A stretch of DNA of 64,000 nt. Origin: Microbulbifer aggregans (GTDB taxonomy: Bacteria; Pseudomonadota; Gammaproteobacteria; Pseudomonadales; Cellvibrionaceae). The translations under genes and the position numbers were made by a program. Below are positions 18,496 to 27,533 of the stretch, one piece after another. The DNA is taken from contig NZ_JAIVKK010000003.1 of assembly GCF_020524005.1 (NCBI RefSeq), forward strand, positions 124,001 to 188,000. Reading direction: 5' to 3'. Within the stretch, counting starts at the first letter, position 1, and the number at the start of each line of letters is the position of its first letter. The notes beneath the pieces are model-generated. The model had not been told where the DNA came from. It was given only the letters and a program-made list of their open reading frames with translations, and did not search any database.

Positions 18496-19376
18496 GCGGC
18501 GGAAAGCGTCGGGCGAACATGTTCCTCTAGCTCGCCAAAGGTCGGGCGCTCAGAGGTATCGAGGGTTTTGCGGCCAAACTCCACCGCCAGCTGTGGCGCG
18601 TAACCGTTGAGGTTGGCCAGCAACGTTACCCTGATGCACTGGAGTACTTTTACCGCCTCCTGCACCTGGCGCTCGATACGACTGGCCAGCGGATTGACAA
18701 ACCCGTATGCCAACAGGATGCCGACAAAGGTACCGACCAGGGCATGCGCGACCATAAGGCCGATTTCGCCGGCACCGGCATCTGCGGAAGCTAGAGCCTT
18801 CACCACCCCCAGTACCGCAGCTACGATGCCAAATGCTGGCAGCGCATCCCCCACCTTGAGCAAGGCATCGGCCGGTACACGGGCTTCATGCTCAAACGCT
18901 TCGATTTCATGGGTCATCAATTCGTCCACCTCCATAGGATCCATGCTGCCGCTCACCATCAGGCGCAGGTAGTCGGTAGTGAATCCCATGATCATCGGGT
19001 CCTGGAGAAGCCGGGGGTGTTCGTTGAATATTTCGCTGTCGGCGGGAGCCTCAATGTCTTTCTCAATGCCGATGGCACCGTCGCGACGCATCTTCCACAA
19101 CAGCTTGTACTGGAGTGCCATCAGCTCCATGTACACGGCTCTGTCGTATTTGGTCGAACGCTTCAGGCGGGACAGGGTGCGCACGGTTGCGCGGATGGCC
19201 TTGCCATTGTTCGCGGCAATAAAAGATCCCAGCGCAGCGCCCCCGATAATGAGGAACTCCATCGGCTGGTACAAAGGTCCCAGGTGTCCACCAGACATGG
19301 CGAATCCCCCGAAGACCGAGATCGCAACAATAATGAATCCGATAAATATCAGCACGAAAACGGCCCTCTCACCCAT
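18492..19376 (-). CDS. motA: MotA, flagellar stator subunit
   Basis: A 294-residue inner-membrane protein with four transmembrane helices (two near the N terminus, two at about 185-240) and a large cytoplasmic loop. Family landmarks are GGAALGSFIAANNG, MDPMEVDELMTHEIE, and the third-helix region VGDALPAFGIVAAVLGVVKAL. The length and the residues around the proton channel fit the E. coli-type H+ stator rather than PomA. It leads the motility operon and has a sigma-28-type promoter directly in front. Confidence 0.95.
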   Translation of the reverse strand: MGERAVFVLIFIGFIIVAISVFGGFAMSGGHLGPLYQPMEFLIIGGAALGSFIAANNGKAIRATVRTLSRLKRSTKYDRAVYMELMALQYKLLWKMRRDGAIGIEKDIEAPADSEIFNEHPRLLQDPMIMGFTTDYLRLMVSGSMDPMEVDELMTHEIEAFEHEARVPADALLKVGDALPAFGIVAAVLGVVKALASADAGAGEIGLMVAHALVGTFVGILLAYGFVNPLASRIERQVQEAVKVLQCIRVTLLANLNGYAPQLAVEFGRKTLDTSERPTFGELEEHVRPTLSAA

Positions 19377-19390
19377 ACCATCTGACTATG

Positions 19391-19417
19391 CTATCGGCCG
19401 TTTTCGAGGGAGCTTGA
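19391..19417 (-). promoter_or_regulatory. Sigma-28-type promoter of motA
   Basis: Read on the minus strand: TCAAGCTC, 11 bases, GCCGATAG. The -10 box (19391-19398) matches that of flgM exactly; the -35 (19410-19417) has the common TCAAG variant. It is 15 bases upstream of the motA start, so the leader would be very short. Confidence 0.8.
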
Positions 19418-19656
19418 GAGCAATCGAACGAATAAAACTCGAGACAAGTGTCCCCACGCCAGAGTTGCAAATTCCGAGTTGCAAGGCGCGCTGCAGGAAC
19501 TATTTTCTTTTATGAGACCCGGCCGCATGAGCGATGCCCCAAACGCCTTTCCGCGAGCGCTTTTATGTATGGACTTTCCTGCAAGCGGCTTGCCGGAAAT
19601 ACCGCGGCACGGGTCACTCAGACAATAAGCCCACCCTTTACCCGGATTCACCGCGC

Positions 19657-20349
19657 ATGCTGATTGCTCATTTAGGCGACAAAATCCACCACCCGGAAAA
19701 CACCCTCGCGGCTTTCGAGGCCGCTCATGGACTCGGCGCCTGCGCAATTGCTACCGAAGTGCAGTTCAGCGAGGAAGGCACCCCCTGGTGCTTTCACGGC
19801 GAAGAACTCCAGTTCCCGGATACAAATATCGAAGGCCCACTACACGAGAATCGCAACCCGGCTCTGGAAACCCTGCCCATCTGCCGTCTCGCCCAGCTGG
19901 CGGACTGGTCCACCCGGCACCGTCATCTGGAATGGTTCGTTGAAGTAAATGCCGCAACCCTGGAGCGAATCGGCGCAGAAATGGCCATTGCGCGTATCAA
20001 GAAAGAAGTTCTCAACAATCTCGACATGTTCGTGCTACAGACCAATGACATTCGCAGCCTGCGTCTGGCCCGCAGCATGGGGTTTGACCAGGTTGCTCTG
20101 CGCATACCCAGCGTGGCCCGCTGCCTGTCCGCCGAAGTGGTTACTCTGGCGCCTGATTATCTACTGATCGATCACGCCTGCGTCGACCGCCAGGAGCTTC
20201 CACCCGGTCCCTGGCAATGGGTGGTACACGAAATCAACACCACGCAGGAAGCCGTACACTGGCACCACCGCGGCGCCCACCATTTACTCACCGGAAACCT
20301 GCCACTTCTGATGCGTTCCAGGGAAGCCAGCAATGTCTATGGAATATGA
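19657..20349 (+). CDS. Glycerophosphodiester phosphodiesterase-like protein, degenerate active site
   Basis: About 230 residues from the ATG at 19657; the open frame extends upstream to 19534 but the homologous part starts with MLIAHLGD. It has the GDPD fold signature (AHLGD...ENTLAAFEAAHGLGACAIATEVQFSEEGTPWCFHG). Several catalytic positions differ from active enzymes: the usual His-Arg is His-Leu, the metal-binding E-x-D is E-V-Q, and the HD dipeptide is HG. Enzymes of this family split glycerophosphodiesters into glycerol-3-phosphate and an alcohol. The overlap with a glycerol-3-phosphate dehydrogenase-like gene fits that pathway, but the substitutions make normal activity doubtful. Confidence 0.7.
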   Translation: MLIAHLGDKIHHPENTLAAFEAAHGLGACAIATEVQFSEEGTPWCFHGEELQFPDTNIEGPLHENRNPALETLPICRLAQLADWSTRHRHLEWFVEVNAATLERIGAEMAIARIKKEVLNNLDMFVLQTNDIRSLRLARSMGFDQVALRIPSVARCLSAEVVTLAPDYLLIDHACVDRQELPPGPWQWVVHEINTTQEAVHWHHRGAHHLLTGNLPLLMRSREASNVYGI

Positions 20350-21541
20350 TGTGCTGGTGGTCGGCGCCGGCATTCAGGGCGCCGGCGTCGCCGAAGCGCT
20401 GACCGCTGCGGGCTACCGCGTTGCCATCCTGGAGCAGGAAGCTGTCGCCTCCGGCACCTCATCGCGTTCATCAAAACTCATTCATGGCGGCTTGCGCTAT
20501 CTGGAGAGCGGGCAGTTTTCCCTGGTTTACGAGTGCCTTAAAGAACGCAAATGGTTGCTGGCGCACAAGCCGGATCTGGTGCACATGGTGCCCTTTCTTA
20601 TTCCGGTGTATCGCCACAGCAAGCGCGCGCCGTGGAAGGTACGGCTGGGACTGAGCATTTACGCTCTGCTGGCAGGACTGCTCAACCCCTACTCCCGGTT
20701 CAAGGCGCTGAACATTTCCGACTGGGAAGAACTCGACGGCCTCAACAGCGATGACCTGTTGGCGGTCTACCGCTATTACGACGCACAGACTGACGACGCC
20801 GCCCTTACCCATGAAGTCATCCGCAATGCCCAGCGCGCCGGGGCCGAACTGATTTGCCCCGGCAGTCTCGTCGGCGCGGAAGTGACAGACAAATTCGTTC
20901 GCGCAGACTATTTCTCCGAAGGCCAACTCGGCACACTGCACTGCAAGGCGCTGGTCAACTGCACCGGCCCGTGGATAGAAGAAACGAACAGCAAATGTTC
21001 ACCGGGCGCCAAACTGCCATCGCTGGAGCTCGTCGCCGGCACGCATATCCAGGTGCCGCTGAAACTCGCCAACAAGATTTTTTATGTGGAAGCTGAAGAC
21101 GGACGCGCAATATTTGTGATGCCATGGCAGGGAGAAACCCTCGTCGGCACCACCGAGCGCCCCTACCGGGGTGCTCCCGGTGAAGTCACACCGACCCTGG
21201 AAGAAAAGGCCTATCTACTGCGCACCCTGAAGCAGTACTTCCCGGAGACCCGCCCACTGCAATTGCACGAACTCAGCGACAGCTTTGCCGGCCTGCGCGT
21301 TCTCCCACACTCAGCATCCAGCCCTTTTGCACGCAGTCGCGAGACCATGATTTGCTCCAATAACCCCAAACAGCCTCGGGTAGTAGCCGTGGCAGGCGGA
21401 AAATTGACGAGCTACCGGGCTACCGCACGGCAGGTAGCGAAAATCCTCAAACCCTTACTGGATGCCCCTGACCAACCGCCACTCCCGGAAGCCAACATCC
21501 ACGCTGACCGCGAGGCCTCTACGGAAGAGCGCAATCTTTAA
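20333..21541 (+). CDS. FAD-dependent glycerol-3-phosphate dehydrogenase-like oxidoreductase
   Basis: A 402-residue flavoprotein of the DAO/GlpD family. The FAD-binding motif VVGAGIQGAGVAEALTAAGY is at 8-27, followed by SGTSSRSSKLIHGGLRYLE, a GlpD hallmark. A second conserved part is FVMPWQGETLVGTTE. It is about 100 residues shorter than GlpD because the C-terminal helical domain is missing. It overlaps the GDPD-like gene by 17 bases; a second ATG 6 bases further in is possible. It probably oxidises glycerol-3-phosphate or a related alcohol phosphate; the exact substrate is not certain. Confidence 0.8.
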   Translation: MSMEYDVLVVGAGIQGAGVAEALTAAGYRVAILEQEAVASGTSSRSSKLIHGGLRYLESGQFSLVYECLKERKWLLAHKPDLVHMVPFLIPVYRHSKRAPWKVRLGLSIYALLAGLLNPYSRFKALNISDWEELDGLNSDDLLAVYRYYDAQTDDAALTHEVIRNAQRAGAELICPGSLVGAEVTDKFVRADYFSEGQLGTLHCKALVNCTGPWIEETNSKCSPGAKLPSLELVAGTHIQVPLKLANKIFYVEAEDGRAIFVMPWQGETLVGTTERPYRGAPGEVTPTLEEKAYLLRTLKQYFPETRPLQLHELSDSFAGLRVLPHSASSPFARSRETMICSNNPKQPRVVAVAGGKLTSYRATARQVAKILKPLLDAPDQPPLPEANIHADREASTEERNL

Positions 21542-21563
21542 TTGGTCGCCAACCGCAGTCAGG

Positions 21564-21592
21564 CTGGGACTGAGTGCGAACAAAGTTATAAT
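21564..21592 (+). promoter_or_regulatory. Candidate sigma-70 promoter of dusA
   Basis: A perfect -10 box TATAAT (21587-21592) with a CTGGGA at 17-base spacing (21564-21569). It sits 38 bases before the dusA start at 21631, after the stop of the previous gene. Confidence 0.5.
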
Positions 21593-21630
21593 GCGGCAAG
21601 TTTTTAATCTGCATCCCCTCTTGCCCCTTT

Positions 21631-22662
21631 ATGTCTGAATCTCCAGAGAACTCAACCCGAAACGCCCCTCCATCCACTGCCGACAGCCGCCAGCCGGTCA
21701 ATCACCGCTTCTGCACTGCCCCCCTGATGGACTGGAGCGACCGCCACTGCCGCTATTTCTGGCGGCTACTGACCAAGGAAGCCCTGCTTTACACCGAGAT
21801 GGTGACCACCGGGGCTATCTTGTTTGGCGATCGTGAGAGTCATCTGGACTTTGACGCCGCCGAGCAACCGCTCGCCCTGCAGCTGGGAGGGAGTGACCCC
21901 GAGGATCTGGCACGCTGCGCGGCCATTGCGGAAGAGTGGGGCTACAGCGAGGTGAATCTCAATTGCGGCTGCCCCAGTGACCGGGTCAAAAAAGGCCGCT
22001 TTGGCGCCTGCCTGATGGCGGAGCCGGATCTGGTGGCCGAATGTATGTCCGCCATGCGCAGTGCGGTTTCGATTCCTGTAACGGTCAAGCACCGTATCGG
22101 CATTGACGATATGGAAGACTACCCCGGCCTCACCCGTTTTGTGGAAACCCAGGCGGCTGCCGGTGTCAGTACTTTTATCGTGCACGCACGCAAGGCCTGG
22201 CTGAACGGTCTCAGCCCAAAAGAAAACCGGGAAGTACCCCCACTCAAATACGATATGGTGTATCAGCTCAAGCGGGACTATCCCGAGCTGGAGATCGTAC
22301 TGAACGGTGGGATCAACTCCATCGCCGACTGCCAGGCACACTTATCGCAACTGGATGGTGTTATGCTCGGGCGCGCGGCTTACCAGACGCCGGCTATGCT
22401 CGCCGAGGTAGACAGTGCTCTGTTTGGCGGCGCCCCCGGCCCAACGCCCGCCCAGGCCGTCGCCGGGATGCTGCCCTATATCGAGCACGAGCTCTCCAGG
22501 GGCCAGCGTTTAAGCCATATCACCCGGCATATGCTGGGGCTATATCAGGGGGTGCCCGGCGCTCGCCGGTTCCGCCGCCACCTGAGCGAAAACGCCTATC
22601 GCGAAGGTGCCGGCCCGGAAGTTCTGGAGCAGGCACTGGCGATGGTGAGCGAGGCCGCGTAA
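21631..22662 (+). CDS. dusA: tRNA-dihydrouridine synthase A
   Basis: A 343-residue FMN enzyme of the Dus family. DusA-specific stretches are [36 protein letters not shown], and [20 protein letters not shown], which holds the catalytic Cys. Later come [19 protein letters not shown] and LNGGI. It reduces U20/U20a in the D loop of tRNA. An extra hydrophilic N-terminal stretch of about 25 residues precedes the barrel. DusA and the paralogue DusC share the fold; the [14 protein letters not shown] motif points to DusA. Confidence 0.93.
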   Translation: MSESPENSTRNAPPSTADSRQPVNHRFCTAPLMDWSDRHCRYFWRLLTKEALLYTEMVTTGAILFGDRESHLDFDAAEQPLALQLGGSDPEDLARCAAIAEEWGYSEVNLNCGCPSDRVKKGRFGACLMAEPDLVAECMSAMRSAVSIPVTVKHRIGIDDMEDYPGLTRFVETQAAAGVSTFIVHARKAWLNGLSPKENREVPPLKYDMVYQLKRDYPELEIVLNGGINSIADCQAHLSQLDGVMLGRAAYQTPAMLAEVDSALFGGAPGPTPAQAVAGMLPYIEHELSRGQRLSHITRHMLGLYQGVPGARRFRRHLSENAYREGAGPEVLEQALAMVSEAA

Positions 22663-22760
22663 GGCGATCTAAAGCGAGCCCCCAGGGGCGGCCGAGACAA
22701 TTTTTGCAGTAAGCTGCCGCCAACTGGCAGCCAATCGATAAACGAGGGAGTGACACACAA

Positions 22761-23705
22761 ATGAATAAGCTGGAGCAATTAAAGCAGCGCAGCCTGGTGG
22801 TAGCCGATACCGGTGATATCGAGGCCATCCGCCGCTATCACCCGCAGGATGCCACCACCAACCCGTCACTTCTCTACAAAGCAGCGCAGCTGCCCCAGTA
22901 CCAGGATCATCTGAAATCCGCGCTGCAGTGGGCGCATAGTGCCGGCGGCGATATTGTGCAACAGGCCGCCATGAAGCTCGCTGTAGCCATCGGTGTAGAA
23001 ATTCTGAAAATTGTTCCCGGGGTGGTATCCACCGAGGTCGACGCGCGCCTGTCTTTCGACACCCGCGCCAGTATCGATTACGCGCGCCGTTTGATTGCAC
23101 TCTACGAGCAGGAAGGTATCAACCGCGACAGGGTACTGATCAAACTGGCCTCTACCTGGGAAGGCATTCAGGCCGCTTCCATTCTGGAAAAAGAGGGTAT
23201 CGGTTGTAACCTGACCCTGCTGTTCAGCCAGTGCCAGGCGGTGGCCTGCGCCGAAGCCGGCGTCACCCTCATTTCCCCATTTGTCGGCCGTATTCTGGAC
23301 TGGTACAAAGCCAGCACTGGTCGCAACGACTACACTGCCGAAGATGACCCCGGGGTACTGTCAGTGGCCAGCATCTACGACTACTACAAATCCCGCGGTT
23401 ACGAGACCATCGTTATGGGCGCCAGCTTCCGCAATACCGGCGAAATTGAAGCGCTCGCCGGCTGTGACAAACTCACCATCAGCCCGCAGCTGCTACAGGA
23501 ACTGCAGGATGATGAAGGGACCCTGGCCGCAGGCCTGCCAAGCGAAGTGGCCAGCCAGCCGGCACCGGCTGCGGCATTGAGTGAAGCGGAATTCCGCTAT
23601 CAGCTGAATGACGATGCCATGGCGACCGAAAAACTGGCCGAGGGCATTCGCAACTTTGTTGCCGACCAGCTGAAACTGGAAGCATTACTGGAACAACAGC
23701 GCTAA
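22761..23705 (+). CDS. tal: Transaldolase
   Basis: A 314-residue class I aldolase of TalB type and length. [12 protein letters not shown] marks the N-terminal substrate region, and the Schiff-base Lys128 is in [28 protein letters not shown] and [18 protein letters not shown] follow. It transfers dihydroxyacetone units between sedoheptulose-7-phosphate and glyceraldehyde-3-phosphate in the non-oxidative pentose phosphate pathway. A GAGGGAG precedes the ATG. The TerB-like gene follows after 30 bases, so the two may share a transcript. Confidence 0.96.
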   Translation: MNKLEQLKQRSLVVADTGDIEAIRRYHPQDATTNPSLLYKAAQLPQYQDHLKSALQWAHSAGGDIVQQAAMKLAVAIGVEILKIVPGVVSTEVDARLSFDTRASIDYARRLIALYEQEGINRDRVLIKLASTWEGIQAASILEKEGIGCNLTLLFSQCQAVACAEAGVTLISPFVGRILDWYKASTGRNDYTAEDDPGVLSVASIYDYYKSRGYETIVMGASFRNTGEIEALAGCDKLTISPQLLQELQDDEGTLAAGLPSEVASQPAPAAALSEAEFRYQLNDDAMATEKLAEGIRNFVADQLKLEALLEQQR

Positions 23706-23735
23706 CGCGGCGCACTATCAAGCAAGGCCTTATTC

Positions 23736-24188
23736 ATGCTGCAACAGATCCGCAAGCTGTTTGATCAGATTGGGCGCGGTGAGGATGTGGAGATCCGCGA
23801 GGAGATGGATGTCCGCATGATCAGCGCGGCGCTGCTCGCTGAAATTGCCACTGCCGATCACAAGGTAGACGAGCGTGAGCATGCGGCTCTGGTGCGGTTG
23901 CTACAGGAGCATTACCGCCTGGATGTAGATACCGCCCAGGCGATGATCGAGCGTGCCCTGAAACAGCGGAATGAGGCCACGTCACTGTATGAATTTACCC
24001 AGACGGTAAACGACCATTTCAGCGATCAGGAGAAGTACCAGCTGATCAAGCAAATGTGGCAGGTCGCCTTTGCGGATGGAGAAATCGATGCATTCGAGGA
24101 GCACCTGATCCGCCGCGTTTCCGAGCTGATCTACCTTCCCCACGGCCTGTTTACACGTGCACGTGCGGAAGCCCGGGGAGACAACTGA
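23736..24188 (+). CDS. TerB-family (tellurite-resistance-like) protein
   Basis: A 150-residue soluble, all-helical protein. The paired acidic motifs ATADHKVDEREHAAL (about 37-51) and FADGEIDAFEEHLIRRV (about 110-126) are the metal-binding repeats of the TerB/DjlA-N domain. No other ter genes are nearby, so tellurite resistance should not be assumed. Stand-alone proteins of this kind are widespread in marine gammaproteobacteria with no settled role. Confidence 0.8.
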   Translation: MLQQIRKLFDQIGRGEDVEIREEMDVRMISAALLAEIATADHKVDEREHAALVRLLQEHYRLDVDTAQAMIERALKQRNEATSLYEFTQTVNDHFSDQEKYQLIKQMWQVAFADGEIDAFEEHLIRRVSELIYLPHGLFTRARAEARGDN

Positions 24189-24353
24189 TCTCCCCTGCTT
24201 CGCAGGGAAAAGACGGAAAAATAAATCCTGATGCGCTTTCAGCACCTTTCGGGGCCGGCGCTGTAAGAAGTAACGGTCAGGAGAGTGTGGGCGAATTAAC
24301 CGCAAAAGCGGACCCCAGGACGGGATTCGTTACACGGCCTTGATTTGCAGTAA

Positions 24354-24887
24354 TCAGCGGGACGCCACGGACTTGTGTTGCACTGGCTGAGCAGCCTCTT
24401 GCTCCGATTCCAGCGCATGCACCAGATCGCGAAAGGTTTCCGCATTCTGTTCATTCATGCTCATCAATACCCGGTGTGCCTCGAGTACCATTTCGCGCGC
24501 AGCCTGCTCATCCGGCGTATTGCATTTCAGGGCGACAGGTTCCACCGGGTAAGTCTCTTCGTTGACTTCACCGTTGATATCCATCAGTTCTTCAAACCCC
24601 ATGGAATCCAGCAGGCGCAGCAGCCCCCTGTTCTCGCAAAGCACGAGAGGCTTCATTCGGCCTCGCTCTTCACAGCGAAACGCGATTTTGGCCATCAGGC
24701 CCAGTGTGGTGCTATCGACACCCTCAGCCTGATTCAGGTCAAACACGACACCGCGAAAATCGCCGTGAGCGAACATCTTGTTGATGTAGCTATCGAAGGT
24801 AGTACAGAGGTTGAGACGCACATCACCCACCAGCTTTACGACATAAATGCCCTGGTGATCGCCAACCATTATCTGCCCGGACTGCAT
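24354..24887 (-). CDS. STAS-domain anti-anti-sigma-type protein
   Basis: About 177 residues from ATG 24887, chosen because a GAGG lies 5 bases upstream and the STAS fold begins at once (GIYVVKLVGDVRLNLC). The phosphorylation site is Ser59 in EGVDSTTLGLMAKI. A C-terminal extension of about 70 residues, acidic and helical, goes beyond the STAS domain. Such proteins are switched by phosphorylation and sequester a partner, often an anti-sigma factor. The gene just upstream encodes a response regulator with a SpoIIE-type phosphatase that could dephosphorylate it. The pair resembles pseudomonad HsbR-HsbA; no dedicated kinase is visible. Confidence 0.82.
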   Translation of the reverse strand: MQSGQIMVGDHQGIYVVKLVGDVRLNLCTTFDSYINKMFAHGDFRGVVFDLNQAEGVDSTTLGLMAKIAFRCEERGRMKPLVLCENRGLLRLLDSMGFEELMDINGEVNEETYPVEPVALKCNTPDEQAAREMVLEAHRVLMSMNEQNAETFRDLVHALESEQEAAQPVQHKSVASR

Positions 24888-25183
24888 AGTAACCTCAGAC
24901 ACACCCGTCTCAGTGCCACTCGCCCCGATTTGGGTGTGAGAATGTAAATTTGCGACTTTTGGCCGCGCACAGTTCCTTGTGCAAGGGTAGTTCAACGCGA
25001 AAGTGGGCGGAGCTTACTCCTGCGAACCGCGACTGACAAGAGCACCGTACTATGGCGCCAGCTACCAACCTGTGACTACCCAGCCAACACTCACCATCCA
25101 TACCGGCAGTCTCCTGCAAACCGCATGAATGGCTCATGAACACAGCCGCAAAATATTTAGCAAGATTTGGGCCTTAAATGCGC
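24888..25183. other. Spacer between the PP2C regulator and the STAS gene
   Basis: About 300 bases without a supported gene. No strong terminator or recognised promoter was seen. The spacer is long for an operon, so the STAS gene may have its own promoter. Confidence 0.4.
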
Positions 25184-26383
25184 CTAGTTCTGCCTCAGGG
25201 TGAGGATTGTGATGTCATCGGGAAAGGACTCAGCGGTATCCACTTTCAACGCCGAGCAGAGGCTAGCCAGGTCACCCCGGCTCTGATTGATCTTGGCCAG
25301 CAGGTCCGCCTCTCTTTTCAGCAGGTCGCCCTTGAGCAACTCCAGTACTCCGTCGGAACACGCCACGAGCCGCCAGCTGACAGGCAACACACAATGGCGC
25401 ACTTCCCAGCCACCGGTTTTAAACAGCCCCAGTGGTCGCCCTTTGCCCGTCAGCCAGTGTGCACCTTCTTCGGTCACCAGGGCCGGCATGGGCACCTGCC
25501 CCGCAACTGCGTAGTGCAACTGTCTCGCACGGCTGTCTACCACCCCCACAAACATGCTCGCGTGCTTGTCGAGGTGAGTGCCGCGCAGCTCGTTATTTAT
25601 CAGCTCGAGGATTTCAATCAGGTCGCTATCGATGGTATCCAGCTGACTGAACAGCGGGCGCTCCCGCAACAGGTGCATGATCGAATGCTTGATCAGCGCA
25701 GTGACCAGTGCAGACGACACCCCGTGTCCGGATACATCCACCAGATAAAAGGCGATAAAGCGCTCACCAAAGAGGCCGTAGTCAATAAAATCGCCGCTCA
25801 GATAGAGTGATGGCAGCAGGCGGTATTCAGCCTGAATACCCGCCGGGTAATCATAAGGGGTGCGCGGTAACAAATGCTGCTGCAGCTGTCGCCCGGCCTC
25901 GTGATCCCGCTGCAGCAGCTCAATATGTTCGTGCAGCTCGCGGTTGCGCACCTCCAGCTCTTCCCGGTATGCACGGTTCTCCCTGGCCAGATCCCGAGCC
26001 TCTGCGATACGCCGTATCGCATGCTCGATCACGCTGGCATCGGTGATGGGAGTCAGTACATAGTCACTGGCACCAAGGCGGAGCGCCTGGACCACATCAT
26101 TGACTTCACTATTCGAGGCAAGCACGACGACAGAAGTATCGGGGGAGCGGTGCTTGACCTTGCGCAACACCTCGAGGCCGCCAACATCAGGAAGGTGCAG
26201 GTCGGTAATCACTAACTCATGCCTGCCGGGGACAAATTGCCCAATAGCTTCGATGCCGCTTTCGGCAGTCGTTACGGAATAACCAAGGCGAACCAGTGCG
26301 GATTGCACCAGTTCCCGGGAGGGCTGACCGGGACCGGTCAGTAGAAGGGCGTGAGGTTCGGGCACGGTTGTCGGTTCATGCAT
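25184..26383 (-). CDS. Response regulator with SpoIIE/PP2C phosphatase output
   Basis: About 399 residues from ATG 26383, which has AGGGA at good spacing; an upstream ATG at 26404 lies across that site. An N-terminal receiver (about 12-130) has the phosphorylation Asp in LVITDLHLPDVGG. A coiled-coil (LARENRAYREELEVRNRELHEHI) leads to a PP2C-type phosphatase (about 190-399) with SGDFIDYG, VDVSGHGVSSALVTALIKH, CSDGVLEL and PDDITILTL metal-site motifs. It probably controls the STAS protein encoded next, 296 bases downstream on the same strand. The stop of mlaA with a strong terminator separates it from upstream genes. Confidence 0.9.
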   Translation of the reverse strand: MHEPTTVPEPHALLLTGPGQPSRELVQSALVRLGYSVTTAESGIEAIGQFVPGRHELVITDLHLPDVGGLEVLRKVKHRSPDTSVVVLASNSEVNDVVQALRLGASDYVLTPITDASVIEHAIRRIAEARDLARENRAYREELEVRNRELHEHIELLQRDHEAGRQLQQHLLPRTPYDYPAGIQAEYRLLPSLYLSGDFIDYGLFGERFIAFYLVDVSGHGVSSALVTALIKHSIMHLLRERPLFSQLDTIDSDLIEILELINNELRGTHLDKHASMFVGVVDSRARQLHYAVAGQVPMPALVTEEGAHWLTGKGRPLGLFKTGGWEVRHCVLPVSWRLVACSDGVLELLKGDLLKREADLLAKINQSRGDLASLCSALKVDTAESFPDDITILTLRQN

Positions 26384-26437
26384 ATGACTTTCCCTGAGGA
26401 GCATTGCCTGACCACGATAAACGGTGCCCGTAAGAAC

Positions 26438-26472
26438 AAAAACCGATATCCATCGCTACGGATATCGGTTTT
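26438..26472 (-). terminator. Terminator after the mlaA-like gene
   Basis: AAAACCGATATCC (26439-26451) and GGATATCGGTTTT (26460-26472) make a perfect 13-bp stem with an 8-base loop. On the minus strand it ends in TTTTTG, giving a classical terminator. Confidence 0.92.
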
Positions 26473-26484
26473 GCAGCCAACATG

Positions 26485-27462
26485 TCAGAAATCGTATTCA
26501 TCCATGTCGCCACCGAAATCGTCTTCGGTCTCACCATCGTTGATCAGGAATTCCCGACGCTGCAGGTAGGCATCACGCATCAGCACATATCTGTCGCCTT
26601 TAAGTAATGCCTCGGCCTGCAACAGACTCGCACGGATTTGCACCACATTGACGACTTTCAACGTGTACTCCGCCGACTGGTCGTCAATATATGTCAGCGG
26701 ATTGGTGTACCACTCCACCACATTGGCGGGTGCATCCCGAACCGTAGACGGTCCCATCATTGGCAGCACCAGGTAAGGCCCCGAGGGCACGCCCCACACT
26801 GCCAGCGTCTGGCCAAAGTCTTCGCCATCGCTGGCCTCAAGCCCCATATGGCGGGCGACGTCAAACAGGCCTACAAGGCCAACGGTACTGTTGATCAGGA
26901 AGCGGCCAGTATCATTCCCTGCCTGTCCCCATTTCCACTGCAGCACATCGTTGAATACGTTGTTGACTTCATACAGGTTGGAGAAGAAGTTCGATACGCC
27001 CGTCTGCATAAAGATCGGGGTTATCTGGCGGTAACTGGTCGCAGCCGGCTTCAGAAACCAGCGATCGGCGGCGTCATTGAAACGGAACATCGCGCGGTTG
27101 AAGCCTTCCCACGGATCCCGGTCTTCTGGTTCTTCAGCGCTGGCGAATTCGTCGGCAGGATCGAAGCCGTATTCGTCTTCCAGGTCCGAGCCTAAACCAT
27201 CGGTATCCGCCACTTCTGTATCAGAGGCTTCCTGATCCGCGCTGCTCGGCTCTCCCTCGGGATCGAAGGGATCAGCCGGCGCTTCATCCGTTACCGCCGG
27301 CGCTTCCGCCGGGGTCTCTTCAAAGGGATCTGAACCAAATGGATCCGACGCATCCTGCGCCGCTGCCAAAGGAGCCGCCAGTAAACCGGACAGCATCAAG
27401 GCGATTGTATGAGTGCGTACAAGCAAGTCCCTGCTCCTCGCATTGGATAATTGATTGTTCAA
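26485..27462 (-). CDS. mlaA: MlaA/VacJ-like protein with long acidic linker
   Basis: A 325-residue protein. The MlaA domain covers about 115-310 with DPWEGFNRAMFRFNDAADRW, INSTVGLVGLFDVARHMG, DFGQTLAVWGVPSGPYLVLPMMGPSTVRD. MlaA removes mislocalised phospholipids from the outer leaflet of the outer membrane. Two features are unusual. There is no cysteine in the protein, so the lipobox found in typical MlaA is absent and the signal peptide looks like type I. About 80 residues rich in Asp, Glu, Pro and Ala separate the signal peptide from the domain. No other mla genes are in the window. Confidence 0.9.
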   Translation of the reverse strand: MNNQLSNARSRDLLVRTHTIALMLSGLLAAPLAAAQDASDPFGSDPFEETPAEAPAVTDEAPADPFDPEGEPSSADQEASDTEVADTDGLGSDLEDEYGFDPADEFASAEEPEDRDPWEGFNRAMFRFNDAADRWFLKPAATSYRQITPIFMQTGVSNFFSNLYEVNNVFNDVLQWKWGQAGNDTGRFLINSTVGLVGLFDVARHMGLEASDGEDFGQTLAVWGVPSGPYLVLPMMGPSTVRDAPANVVEWYTNPLTYIDDQSAEYTLKVVNVVQIRASLLQAEALLKGDRYVLMRDAYLQRREFLINDGETEDDFGGDMDEYDF

Positions 27463-27533
27463 AACAGAGTTTTACGATTTATGTCGGGATTTTAACGCCG
27501 AGCGTTGTGAATTGGCCAGAGGTGACGCCTGTC

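Noticed and set aside
22780..22815. A GCCGATA sequence at the start of tal as a sigma-28 promoter
   Set aside because: It lies inside the coding sequence and has no TAAAG-like box at the right distance.
23736..24188. A tellurite-resistance operon
   Set aside because: Only a single TerB-like gene is present; none of the other ter genes is nearby.
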